A stretch of DNA of 8,392 bases. Origin: CAZDHT01 sp964505325 (lineage in GTDB: Bacteria; Planctomycetota; PUPC01). The notes beneath the pieces are model-generated. The model did not search any database. It saw only the letters and a list, made by a program, of their open reading frames with translations, and was not told where the DNA came from. The stretch is from NCBI GenBank assembly GCA_964505325.1, contig CAZDHT010000243.1, forward strand, positions 1 to 8,392, in the 5' to 3' direction. Positions 1 through 7,734 of the stretch are shown piece after piece; positions within the stretch are counted from its first letter, which is position 1, and each line of letters begins with the position of its first letter. The position numbers were made by a program, and so were the translations under genes.

Positions 1-59
1 CAACGTGAATCATACCCGCTGGCGCCCGCCAAGTCAAGTTATTGGCGTTGACACTCCAG

Positions 60-87
60 CGCTTCCAACATCGACTTTGCGGAAGCG
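60..87. repeat. 7-bp inverted repeat centred on the candidate -35 box
   Basis: CGCTTCC at 60-66 is the exact reverse complement of GGAAGCG at 81-87, separated by 14 bases. The dyad centre (about 73.5) falls on the candidate -35 hexamer at 71-76. No T-run follows the right arm, which argues against an intrinsic terminator for an unseen upstream gene. The placement would suit an operator for a dimeric regulator, but that is inference from geometry only, and a dyad of this size can arise by chance. Confidence 0.35.
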
Positions 88-99
88 AGGCGCTAGAAT
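71..99 (+). promoter_or_regulatory. Candidate sigma70-type promoter for the glycan gene cluster
   Basis: A TCGACT hexamer at 71-76 (4 of 6 matches to TTGACA) lies 17 bases upstream of TAGAAT at 94-99 (5 of 6 matches to TATAAT). Transcription would begin near 106 and leave a leader of about 29 bases before the GTG at 135. A perfect TTGACA at 48-53 has no acceptable -10 at 16-18 bases. This is the only reasonable promoter I see in front of the eight co-directional genes, so it may drive the whole cluster, although an upstream promoter outside the window is equally possible. Confidence 0.4.
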
Positions 100-118
100 A
101 GGTGGCCCTTGAGTTGGG

Positions 119-127
119 AAAGGAGGT
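119..127 (+). promoter_or_regulatory. Strong Shine-Dalgarno site that sets the start at 135
   Basis: AAAGGAGGT at 119-127 is a near-perfect anti-SD complement and ends 7 bases before the GTG at 135. It decides between that GTG and an in-frame GTG at 102. The upstream codon has no SD and would lie upstream of the predicted transcription start. Confidence 0.75.
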
Positions 128-134
128 CCGGCAC

Positions 135-1649
135 GTGGAGAATCTGGCGGATGCCGATCTGTCCGGTGGGAGGGGGGCGTCGCTCAGATGGCTCTTTCTC
201 CTCTGCGTCATTACCTTGGTGGCGGCCGTTCTGAGGCTGTACGGGATCAGCAGTTGGCCGCTCCGAGGGGACGAGTACTACACGATCAAGGACGGGCTGC
301 GCTTCTTTGAGCGGGGCGGGAGCCACAAGTATCCCCTGTACTATTTCATTCTCTGGGTGTTGTTCAAGGTCACCGGGTCCCAGTCCGTCCTGATAGCAAG
401 GCTTCCCGCACTTGTGTTCGGTATCGCAGCGTTTCCGCTCTTCTGGTTGTACGGGAGGCGGATATTTGGCAGACACGTCGTGGCTGTGGCGATGGGGATC
501 CTCGCGGTGAGTCAGTGGCACGTCTACCACTCGAAGATCGCGCGGTATTACTCCGGGCTGTTCCTGTTTGGCGGCCTGTCGGCTCTGCTGCTCTACAGCG
601 CGGTCTCGGAGAGGAGACCGTGGCGGGCTTTTGCGGCGCTTATTCTGGGGGTGGTCTGTGCCGGCTTCCACCCGTCGGGCGTGTTCGTGATTGTCGGGAG
701 CACGTGCTACCTGGTCCTGCTCGTGCTGATTCGGCCGCTTCGGCCGCCTTATCCGGTCGGGAAGGTGATAGCGTTCTACCTGGTGCCGCTCGGCGTCGTC
801 GCGGTGCCTGGGGTCATCGTGGTGTTTCGCGCTCTGAGCGGCTGGTCAGCCAAGGGGCTGAAGTGGAACTATACGCCCGCGCACACGGTGCTGGGGATCG
901 TGAGGAGCGTCGGCCTGGTCGTCTCTCTTGCGGCCTTTGCCGGGGCGGTGGTGGGGCTGTTCAAGCGTCCGAAGATGGTCGTCTTCCTGTTGTGCTGGCT
1001 CCTGCCGGGGATTGCGGGCCTTGTTCTGGTGTCGCCCTATGTCGACGTCAGGCCCGACTACGTGTTTTCGGTCGTGCCTTCCTGCTTTTTTCTCGCCGCG
1101 ATGCTCTGTGCGGTCCCGTTCGAGGACCGGACGGCGGGGCTTTCCCGCACGCTCTCTATCGCGGCACTGACGATGGTCGTCGCGTGCTCGCAAATCCCTG
1201 CCACCGTGTCGGACTTCACCGAGAAGAAGGCGGACGACCCACACCTTCCGGCTCAGTTCGTCAAGGCCCGGGCGAGGCCGAGCGATGAGTTCATCGTCTA
1301 CATGACCGGGGTGGGGCCTCATCTGGGGCGCCCTCACTACCGACTGGGGCAGTTCTATTCGCAGCAAGCCAAATGGAAAGAGGGGCTTCAGAAGGTCAAG
1401 GACGCCGACCACCGGACGTGGTTTATCCTGTCGTATCCGCGGGCGGCGGTCCCGGCTGCACTGGACGAATGGCTGTGGAAACACGCGCAACTGCTGAAGC
1501 GATGGCGCGCCAAGCGATTCGACTACCTGACGCGCGATATCGAAGTCTGGCTCTACGACCCGAAGTGGCCCAAACGGCAGATCCAAGCTCCCGGCACAGG
1601 GCCGGATCCGCCGAAGACCGGGAAGAGCAGTACGGCCGAGCCCGAGTAA
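135..1649 (+). CDS. GT39-family membrane glycosyltransferase (PMT/ArnT-like)
   Basis: Integral membrane glycosyltransferase of 504 aa, expected to transfer a sugar from a polyprenyl-phosphate donor to a glycan, lipid or protein on the outer face of the cytoplasmic membrane. After the first membrane helix (about 19-35) comes GDEYYT at 45-50, carrying the acidic D46-E47 pair that serves as the catalytic loop motif in the PMT/ArnT superfamily. It is followed by a YPLYY-type segment and QWHVYHSKIARYY at 127-139, which matches the family's S-x-x-A-R-Y region. About eleven hydrophobic helices extend to about residue 355, then a soluble tail of about 140 residues ends in a Pro/Lys-rich stretch. The GTG at 135 is chosen for its SD; an in-frame GTG at 102 adds 11 residues. 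The next gene probably encodes a donor-lipid synthase, which supports the assignment. The sugar and acceptor cannot be read from sequence. Confidence 0.85.
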   Translation: MENLADADLSGGRGASLRWLFLLCVITLVAAVLRLYGISSWPLRGDEYYTIKDGLRFFERGGSHKYPLYYFILWVLFKVTGSQSVLIARLPALVFGIAAFPLFWLYGRRIFGRHVVAVAMGILAVSQWHVYHSKIARYYSGLFLFGGLSALLLYSAVSERRPWRAFAALILGVVCAGFHPSGVFVIVGSTCYLVLLVLIRPLRPPYPVGKVIAFYLVPLGVVAVPGVIVVFRALSGWSAKGLKWNYTPAHTVLGIVRSVGLVVSLAAFAGAVVGLFKRPKMVVFLLCWLLPGIAGLVLVSPYVDVRPDYVFSVVPSCFFLAAMLCAVPFEDRTAGLSRTLSIAALTMVVACSQIPATVSDFTEKKADDPHLPAQFVKARARPSDEFIVYMTGVGPHLGRPHYRLGQFYSQQAKWKEGLQKVKDADHRTWFILSYPRAAVPAALDEWLWKHAQLLKRWRAKRFDYLTRDIEVWLYDPKWPKRQIQAPGTGPDPPKTGKSSTAEPE

Positions 1650-1737
1650 AGTAGGCGACGGTTCTGCCGATAATTCTTTGATGGGCAATAAGTTGCCGCG
1701 TGCCGGTCGGGTGCGCGCATTGTCCAGCCAGGTGGCC

Positions 1738-1743
1738 GGAGAG
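1738..1743 (+). promoter_or_regulatory. Shine-Dalgarno site that sets the start at 1753
   Basis: GGAGAG at 1738-1743 lies 9 bases before the ATG at 1753. The earlier in-frame candidates TTG 1678 and ATG 1681 have no purine-rich sequence at a useful distance. The 103 bases from 1650 to 1752 are otherwise empty: I see no gene, terminator or clear promoter there. Confidence 0.6.
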
Positions 1744-1752
1744 AGCGTCTCG

Positions 1753-2727
<975 letters not shown>

Positions 2728-2744
2728 CCGGGTACCGCCGTCAT

Positions 2745-3905
2745 ATGCGCATCCTGTTGTTCAACTACGAACTGCCGCCGGTCGGCGCCGGCGGCGGACG
2801 AATCTGCTGGGAGACCTGCCGGGAGCTGGCACGGATGGGACACGAGGTGACCGTCGCGACTGCCAGGTTCCGGGACTTGCCCCACGAAGAAACGCGCGAT
2901 GGTGTTGACATCATCCGGATACCGACGCTCCGCAAGAGCACCGTGGAATGTTCGGTCCCGGAGATGATGTCGTACATCCTGAGCGGGTGCTGGCGGGCGC
3001 GTTCCCTGGCCAGGAGGACGCGTCCGGACGTCGTGCACGTGTACTTCGGTATCCCGTCCGGGCCGCCCGCCTGGCTGCTGAAGAAGCTTCGCGGCGTGCC
3101 CTACGTGGTATCTCTGATGGGGTCTGACGTTCCGCGGCCGGAAGTGAAGAAGTTCCGCTACATCTATCCGGTGATGAAGCCGGTGTTGCGGTCGATCTGG
3201 CGGAACGCATTTGCCGTGGTCGCGAATTCGGAGGGCCTGAAGGAAGCAGCGCTTCAAACGGCCCCCGATCTCGACGTGTGCGTTATTCACAACGGCATCG
3301 ACACTGAGAGGTTCCAGCCGGGTGACGGCGCTGCCCCGGGGCACGAGAACGGCACGCTCGGGTTGCTCACTGTCGGACGGCTTCAGGAGTTCAAGGGGCT
3401 CCAGTACCTGCTGCCGGCGGTCAAAAACGTGCTGGACGGCCGTCCGCGATCCTTGCGATTGGCGATAGTTGGTGACGGTCCTTACCGCCCGGAGCTGGAA
3501 CGGCTGGCTGCCGAGCTCGGCCTGGGAGACGCCGTCAAGTTCGTCCCGTGGGCGGACTACGATCAAATGCCGGACATCTATCGCAGTGCCGACGTGTTTC
3601 TTCAGCCATCACTGACCGAAGGCATGCCCAACACGGTGTTGGAAGCAATGGCCAGCGGCGTGGCGATCGTCGCGAGCAACGTCGCCGGCAACCGGGACCT
3701 CGTGAAGGACGGCCGGAACGGTTTCCTGGTCGAGCCGATGTCGGACGACGCGTTGACCGACGCCATCTCCCGGCTGGTGGATGACGTGGCCGGGGTCCGG
3801 CGCATGGGCGCTGATTCTCGCACAATGGCCGAGACGATGACTTGGCGGAAGGTAGCGGCCGCCTACGTCGGCCTCTACGAACGGGCCACGCGAAACAGCA
3901 AATAG
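2745..3905 (+). CDS. GT4-family glycosyltransferase
   Basis: Cytoplasmic retaining glycosyltransferase (GT-B fold) of 386 aa, presumably adding one sugar to a lipid-linked glycan. The N-terminal domain starts MRILLFNYELPP with the glycine-rich loop GAGGGR at 14-19, where the acceptor domain of GT4 enzymes normally begins. The C-terminal domain has NGIDTERF, then TVGRLQEFKG at 209-218 (R212 and K217 correspond to the usual diphosphate-contacting Arg/Lys pair), VGDGP, and the E-x7-E motif (E292 and E300, in TEGMPNTVLEA). All key elements are intact. I chose ATG 2745 because the conserved fold starts there; the frame is open upstream to 2562, but that part overlaps the preceding gene in another frame and resembles no protein. 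No strong SD precedes 2745, and the 17-base gap from the previous stop suggests translational coupling. Donor and acceptor are not predictable. Confidence 0.9.
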   Translation: MRILLFNYELPPVGAGGGRICWETCRELARMGHEVTVATARFRDLPHEETRDGVDIIRIPTLRKSTVECSVPEMMSYILSGCWRARSLARRTRPDVVHVYFGIPSGPPAWLLKKLRGVPYVVSLMGSDVPRPEVKKFRYIYPVMKPVLRSIWRNAFAVVANSEGLKEAALQTAPDLDVCVIHNGIDTERFQPGDGAAPGHENGTLGLLTVGRLQEFKGLQYLLPAVKNVLDGRPRSLRLAIVGDGPYRPELERLAAELGLGDAVKFVPWADYDQMPDIYRSADVFLQPSLTEGMPNTVLEAMASGVAIVASNVAGNRDLVKDGRNGFLVEPMSDDALTDAISRLVDDVAGVRRMGADSRTMAETMTWRKVAAAYVGLYERATRNSK

Positions 3906-3919
3906 ACGGTGCCAATTAG

Positions 3920-3926
3920 AGAGGAG
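3920..3926 (+). promoter_or_regulatory. Shine-Dalgarno site that sets the GTG start at 3935
   Basis: AGAGGAG at 3920-3926 lies 8 bases upstream of GTG 3935. An in-frame GTG at 3926 overlaps the SD itself, so it cannot use it. Starting at 3935 gives MNVVITGGAGFIGSH, the normal beginning of this enzyme family. Confidence 0.75.
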
Positions 3927-3934
3927 TGTCTGCT

Positions 3935-4903
3935 GTGAACGTCGTTATTACAGGTGGCGCAGGCTTCATTGGTTCACACTTGGCCGAGACATTACTGGAG
4001 CGTGGCGATTCCGTCGTCGCCGTGGATGATCTGTCCACCGGACGCCTGTCCAACGTCGAGCCGTTCGCCGACAGCCCGGACTTCCGCCTGGTAGTCGAGA
4101 GCGTGACGAACGAGCACGTCCTCGACCGCATGGTGAGCCAGGCCGACGTGGTGTACCACCTGGCGGCAGCGGTTGGGGTGAAGCTGATCGTTGACGATCC
4201 GGTGCGGACAATCGAGACCAACATCCTGGGCACAGAGACGGCCCTGAAAGTCGCCGCGCGGTATCGCACCAAGCTGTTCATTGCCTCGACTTCCGAGGTC
4301 TACGGCAAGAACGAGCAACTGCCGTTCAATGAGGAGGCGGACATGGTGTTCGGATCGACCACGCACAGCCGGTGGTGCTACGCGTGTTCCAAGGCGATCG
4401 ACGAGTTCCTGTCGCTGGCGTATCGGCGCCGCAATCTGCTTCCGGTGATCATCGGCAGGTTCTTCAACACCGTGGGGCCCCGGCAGACCGGACAGTACGG
4501 GATGGTCATTCCGCGGTTCGTGCACCAGGCGCTTCACGGCGAGCCGATCACCGTGTACGGGGACGGCGAGCAGATCCGCTGCTTCTGCCACGTGAAGGAC
4601 GTGGTGGCCGCGCTGCCGGCACTCATGTCGGAGCCGAAAGCGGAGGGCGGGATATTCAACATCGGCTCCAAGGAAGGGACGACGATCAACGCGCTGGCCC
4701 AGAAAGTGAAGAAGGCGGTGGGGAGCGATTCCCCCATCGTCCATATCCCGTACGAGCAGGCGTATGAAGCCGGATTCGAGGACATGCGGGTGCGCGTCCC
4801 CGACACGTCGCGGGTCACCGAACTTATCGGATTCAAGGTCACTCGGACCATGGACGACATCATCTCCGACGTCGCAGATCATATGCGGGCCGTCGGAGAG
4901 TGA
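3935..4903 (+). CDS. Extended SDR nucleotide-sugar epimerase/dehydratase or decarboxylase
   Basis: NAD-dependent sugar-nucleotide-modifying enzyme of 322 aa that should supply an activated sugar in the cytoplasm. The Rossmann motif GGAGFIGSH is at 7-15, D31-D32 ends strand two where NAD ribose is bound, and HLAA is at 75-78. The active site has S118-T119-S120-E121-V-Y-G and the catalytic Y149-x3-K153. GRFFNTVGPRQTG at 174-186 and GDGEQIRCF at 209-217 belong to the substrate domain. The Glu in STSEVYG and the Arg before CF (R215) match the placement of the Glu and Arg linked to decarboxylation in ArnA and UDP-xylose synthase, while GalE-type epimerases usually lack that Glu. UDP-glucuronate decarboxylase-like activity is therefore plausible, but an epimerase or 4,6-dehydratase role is not excluded. 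It lies between two GT4 genes, with 29- and 43-base gaps. The fold is near certain; the exact reaction is not. Confidence 0.9.
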   Translation: MNVVITGGAGFIGSHLAETLLERGDSVVAVDDLSTGRLSNVEPFADSPDFRLVVESVTNEHVLDRMVSQADVVYHLAAAVGVKLIVDDPVRTIETNILGTETALKVAARYRTKLFIASTSEVYGKNEQLPFNEEADMVFGSTTHSRWCYACSKAIDEFLSLAYRRRNLLPVIIGRFFNTVGPRQTGQYGMVIPRFVHQALHGEPITVYGDGEQIRCFCHVKDVVAALPALMSEPKAEGGIFNIGSKEGTTINALAQKVKKAVGSDSPIVHIPYEQAYEAGFEDMRVRVPDTSRVTELIGFKVTRTMDDIISDVADHMRAVGE

Positions 4904-4946
4904 GGCCCGCGTGGCCGCGGCAGGAACCGTCTGACGAAGTCGCAAG

Positions 4947-6104
4947 ATGACGAACGTGCTGATCCTTATAGACAAGTTGGCGCGGGCGGGGGCCGAGCGG
5001 CTGGTGACAGACATCGCCCCGCGAATCGACAGGTCCAGGTTCCAGGTCACCGTGTGCTCCCTGGGGAAGCAAACGGCGATGGTGGGGGAGCTGGAGGAGG
5101 CGGGGGTCTCCCCTGTGCTGCTCCGCGCCGCGAAGTGGGACCCGCGCACGCTCTTCCGGATTCGGAGGCTGGTGCGCGAGAAGAGCATATCAGTCATTCA
5201 CGCACATCTCGGCAAATCGATCGTACTGGGCTGGCTGGCTGCGAAGTTGGCTAAGGTCAGGTTCATTGCCCACGAACATGTTGGGCCGATGTGGCCGCAT
5301 CTCGGTGGCGGGCTGCTGCACCGGATCGAGAACGCGATCATGTGCCGCGCGACCCTGTTCTGCATGGCGCGGTCGGACGCAGTCATCGCGGTCGCCGGCC
5401 CCACGCGGGACTGGATCGTTGCCCAGCGCCCGAAGCTGGCCGGGAACACGGTCGTCATCACGAACGGCATTGATTTGGATGCTGCGGCTCGGGCGAGTGA
5501 GGATCGGGAGGCCGTCAGGGCGGAAGTGCGCCGGGAACTGGGACTGCCGCGCGGGTGCCTCTTGGTCCTGGGGGTGGCGAGCTTCCGGTTCGTCAAGCGC
5601 TGGGACCTGTTCGTCCGGTGCGCATGCGAAGTCCTGGCGGAACACAGCGACGTTCATTTCGTCGGAGCCGGGCGGGGCCCGCTGCACGACGAAATGCTCG
5701 AACTTGCTGCGACGCTGGGGGTCACCGACAACGTCAATCTGATCGGTGTTCGGGGTGACATCCCGCGGCTCATGGCCGCGGCGGATCTGTTCCTGATGCC
5801 GACGTCGATGGAATGCGACCCCATTGTCGCGAAAGAGGCGCTGGCGTCGGGGCTCCCCATTGTGGGCTCCGACATTCCGGCGCTTCGCGAGAACATCGTT
5901 GACGGCGAGACGGGCTTTCTTGTGACGTTCGGCGACGTGCGAGCCCTGTCTGAGAAGGTCCTTGAGGTCTTGGCAGACGATGAGTTGAGAGGAAGAATGA
6001 GCGCCGCGGCGCAACGGCTCGGTCACGAACGCTTCAGCATCGACGCCTGCACCAGAGAGACCGAGAAGGTGTACGAACGTGTTGCCGGCGGATCGGGATC
6101 GTAG
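4947..6104 (+). CDS. GT4-family glycosyltransferase
   Basis: Second GT-B retaining glycosyltransferase, 385 aa, soluble or peripheral on the inner membrane face. The N-terminal motif LILIDKLARAGAERLV (residues 5-20) is a common GT4 opening in which the G-A-E-R segment forms the acceptor loop; HAHLGKS and EHVG follow. The C-terminal domain shows NGIDLD, GVASFRFVKRWD at 209-220 (K217 in the position of the conserved Lys), VGAGRGP, and the E-x7-E pair E289 and E297. That last motif reads ECDPIVAKE: both glutamates are present, but a cysteine replaces the usual small glycine or phenylalanine after the first. It differs from the first GT4 protein throughout, so this is not a recent duplication. 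ATG 4947 is chosen because the conserved fold begins at once; its SD is weak. A 43-base gap separates it from the SDR gene and 84 bases from the next. The sugar is unknown. Confidence 0.9.
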   Translation: MTNVLILIDKLARAGAERLVTDIAPRIDRSRFQVTVCSLGKQTAMVGELEEAGVSPVLLRAAKWDPRTLFRIRRLVREKSISVIHAHLGKSIVLGWLAAKLAKVRFIAHEHVGPMWPHLGGGLLHRIENAIMCRATLFCMARSDAVIAVAGPTRDWIVAQRPKLAGNTVVITNGIDLDAAARASEDREAVRAEVRRELGLPRGCLLVLGVASFRFVKRWDLFVRCACEVLAEHSDVHFVGAGRGPLHDEMLELAATLGVTDNVNLIGVRGDIPRLMAAADLFLMPTSMECDPIVAKEALASGLPIVGSDIPALRENIVDGETGFLVTFGDVRALSEKVLEVLADDELRGRMSAAAQRLGHERFSIDACTRETEKVYERVAGGSGS

Positions 6105-6111
6105 CGCTGGC

Positions 6112-6192
6112 ATGAAGCGCGCCGGGAGGAGGCCGCCTAGGATGGGGGGCTACCCGGGGCGCGAAACTGCGACGATCAGGAGCGACGGGTGA
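6112..6192 (+). CDS. Possible 26-codon leader ORF overlapping the next start
   Basis: ATG 6112 opens a 26-codon frame ending in TGA at 6190-6192, which overlaps the GTG (6189-6191) of the next gene as GTGA. The peptide would begin MKRAGRRPPRMGG and is rich in Arg, Gly and Pro. It occupies almost all of the unusually long 84-base gap. A GTGA overlap suits translational coupling, but no good SD precedes ATG 6112, the composition is what GC-rich non-coding DNA would give, and I recognise no family. Likely chance. Confidence 0.15.
   Translation: MKRAGRRPPRMGGYPGRETATIRSDG
6178..6182 (+). promoter_or_regulatory. Shine-Dalgarno site supporting the GTG start at 6189
   Basis: AGGAG at 6178-6182 lies 6 bases before GTG 6189. 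In-frame ATG codons at 6207 and 6216 have poorer upstream sequence, so the GTG is preferred even though the family fold begins only about 25 residues later. Confidence 0.65.
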
Positions 6193-7007
6193 GAAAGCTG
6201 CCGAGCATGTCGGAGATGAGGAAGATATGCCGGCCACAGAAGCATAAGAAGCTGTTCGTCGAGTTCTACAACCCGTGGATTTCCATCTATCTTACCCGCT
6301 TCTTCGTTTGGCTGAGGATCTCGGCGAACACGGTAACGTTGCTGATGATACTCCTGGCGGTTGCCGGGACCGTGCTCTTTGCCTTCGAGAGCTACCTGCT
6401 TTCGGTGTTGGGCGGGGTGGTCTTTGTGTTGGCGTACCTGCTGGACTGGGTGGACGGCGAGGTGGCGAGATACTATCGCTGGGCGGAAGACGGGACGGTG
6501 GAGGAGGCGACAGATGACATCGACCGAATCCGAAAGAGCGACGTCCGTGATATCCGGGCGACAAAGGGAATGTTCCTGGACGGCATATACCACGTAATTG
6601 CCGGGGCCGGCTTCCTGATGGCGATGGGGATACACGCATTCCTGAGAACGGACTTGTTTTGGTACCTGATCCTGGGCGGGGTAGCGTCCGGCTTCTTTCT
6701 TCTGAAGAGCGCGGCTGACGGGCTGGGATTCGGCGTGGTGTACAGGTACGTTTTGTACAACAAGTTGAAAATGGAGGCCCCCTCGGCCGATGGACCTGAC
6801 GCGGAGAAGGTCCCTCGATTCGCGCGGCGCTATGTGACCTATCTAACCGCGAAGAACTACGCGCCATTGGCTGTTGCACTGCTGCGCGCTCAGGTTCTGC
6901 TCGTGCCCCTTGCCGCCGCAGGCTACTTCGTACTGTTCTGGAAGTCCGTCCGCGACTTCTACAATCGGAAGATTGAGCAACGGATAGACACGCTATCCGG
7001 CTCGTAG
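6189..7007 (+). CDS. CDP-alcohol phosphatidyltransferase-family membrane protein, atypical
   Basis: Membrane enzyme of 272 aa, expected to transfer an alcohol-phosphate or phosphatidyl group from a CDP-linked donor to a hydroxyl, releasing CMP. NPWISIYLTRFFVWLRISANTVT (28-50) is the usual lead-in to helix one. The signature begins normally: D86-W-V-D89-G90-E-V-A93-R94. Canonical members then have 8 residues before G-x3-D-x3-D; here there are 32 (95-126), highly charged and rich in Glu, Asp and Arg, followed by G127-M-F-L-D131-G-I-Y-H135. So three aspartates are present and the fourth, thought to act in catalysis, is histidine. Five or six hydrophobic helices span about 40-65, 70-87, 134-150, 155-175 and 225-250. 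Some glycan-cluster members of the family, from memory, also carry His there, so this may be a distinct active subfamily rather than a dead enzyme. The nucleotidyltransferase 23 bases downstream could make its CDP-activated substrate. Confidence 0.85.
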   Translation: MRKLPSMSEMRKICRPQKHKKLFVEFYNPWISIYLTRFFVWLRISANTVTLLMILLAVAGTVLFAFESYLLSVLGGVVFVLAYLLDWVDGEVARYYRWAEDGTVEEATDDIDRIRKSDVRDIRATKGMFLDGIYHVIAGAGFLMAMGIHAFLRTDLFWYLILGGVASGFFLLKSAADGLGFGVVYRYVLYNKLKMEAPSADGPDAEKVPRFARRYVTYLTAKNYAPLAVALLRAQVLLVPLAAAGYFVLFWKSVRDFYNRKIEQRIDTLSGS

Positions 7008-7030
7008 GGAACTGCAGGAGTTCTGGTCCG

Positions 7031-7717
7031 ATGAAAGCCATAATACTCGCCGCCGGGATGGGAACACGGCTGGGTTCATTGGTGCCCAAGCCGCTCACGG
7101 AAGTCAGTGACGGCCTGATGATCATCGACTACCAGGCCGAACAGCTCGCCCGGGTCGTGGGCAGGGACTCGATCGCCGTGGTGGTCGGCTACAAGAAGGA
7201 ACTGTTGATGGAGAAGCATCCCGACCTGCTGTACGTCTACAACGAAGCCTACGCCACCACCAACACGGCCAAGAGCCTCGTGCGCGGCCTCACCAAGTTC
7301 GACGACGACATCCTGTGGCTGAACGGAGACGTGTACTTCGACCCGGCGGTCCTTGACAAGCTGGCGGAGGCCGGATGCACCGCCGCGCTGGTCGACCGCT
7401 CGAAGTGCGGCAAGGAAGAGGTCAAGTACGACGTCTACGAGGACGGCACCATTCGGAACCTGTCGAAGGCGGTGCAGGAGCCGCTCGGCGAAGCCGTCGG
7501 GATCAACGTGGTCTCCCGGGCGGACCGGGCGCTGCTGGCCGAGGAACTCGCCAGGGTCGCCGCTGACGATTACTTCGAAAAAGGGCTCGAGAACCTCACC
7601 CTCGCCCGGAAGATACGCCTGAAACCCATCTACCTCGAGGGCCTGTTCTGCAAGGAAATCGACTTCCAGGAAGACTTGGAGGTCGTGCAGGAATATATCG
7701 CCAAGGGCAACTCCTGA
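7031..7717 (+). CDS. Nucleotidyltransferase, probably CTP:alcohol- or sugar-phosphate cytidylyltransferase
   Basis: Cytoplasmic enzyme of 228 aa that joins a nucleotide to a phosphorylated small molecule and releases diphosphate. MKAIILAAGMGTRLG at 1-15 is the nucleotide-binding loop with the G-x-G-T-R core, followed by PKPL at 19-22. LNGDVYFD at 97-104 holds metal-binding D100, and EIDFQEDL at 209-216 provides the second acidic residue, D211. The short length, the NEAYATTNTAKSL segment at 71-83 and GEAVGI resemble LicC-like and inositol-phosphate cytidylyltransferases more than the larger glucose-1-phosphate enzymes. An AGGAG SD at 7016-7020 sits 10 bases before ATG 7031. The CDP-alcohol transferase gene directly upstream favours CTP as the nucleotide; that is inference from context. 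Candidate substrates are inositol-1-phosphate, choline phosphate, glycerol phosphate or an unknown polyol phosphate. Confidence 0.88.
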   Translation: MKAIILAAGMGTRLGSLVPKPLTEVSDGLMIIDYQAEQLARVVGRDSIAVVVGYKKELLMEKHPDLLYVYNEAYATTNTAKSLVRGLTKFDDDILWLNGDVYFDPAVLDKLAEAGCTAALVDRSKCGKEEVKYDVYEDGTIRNLSKAVQEPLGEAVGINVVSRADRALLAEELARVAADDYFEKGLENLTLARKIRLKPIYLEGLFCKEIDFQEDLEVVQEYIAKGNS

Positions 7718-7734
7718 GCCGGCAAGAGGCAGAA

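Noticed and set aside
1650..1752. A second promoter in the 103-base gap, suggested by GATAAT at 1669-1674
   Set aside because: No -35-like hexamer lies 16-18 bases upstream of it, and the other AT-rich hexamers nearby are also unpaired.
4907..4920. GC-rich hairpin CCGCG-TGGC-CGCGG after the SDR gene as a terminator
   Set aside because: The stem is only 5 bp and no T-run follows; the next gene starts 27 bases later in the same direction, so termination is not supported.
3992..5197. 401-codon minus-strand open frame crossing the SDR gene and the following GT4 gene
   Set aside because: The + strand genes have complete catalytic motifs throughout; the antisense translation shows no domain and spans two unrelated genes, as a compositional shadow would.
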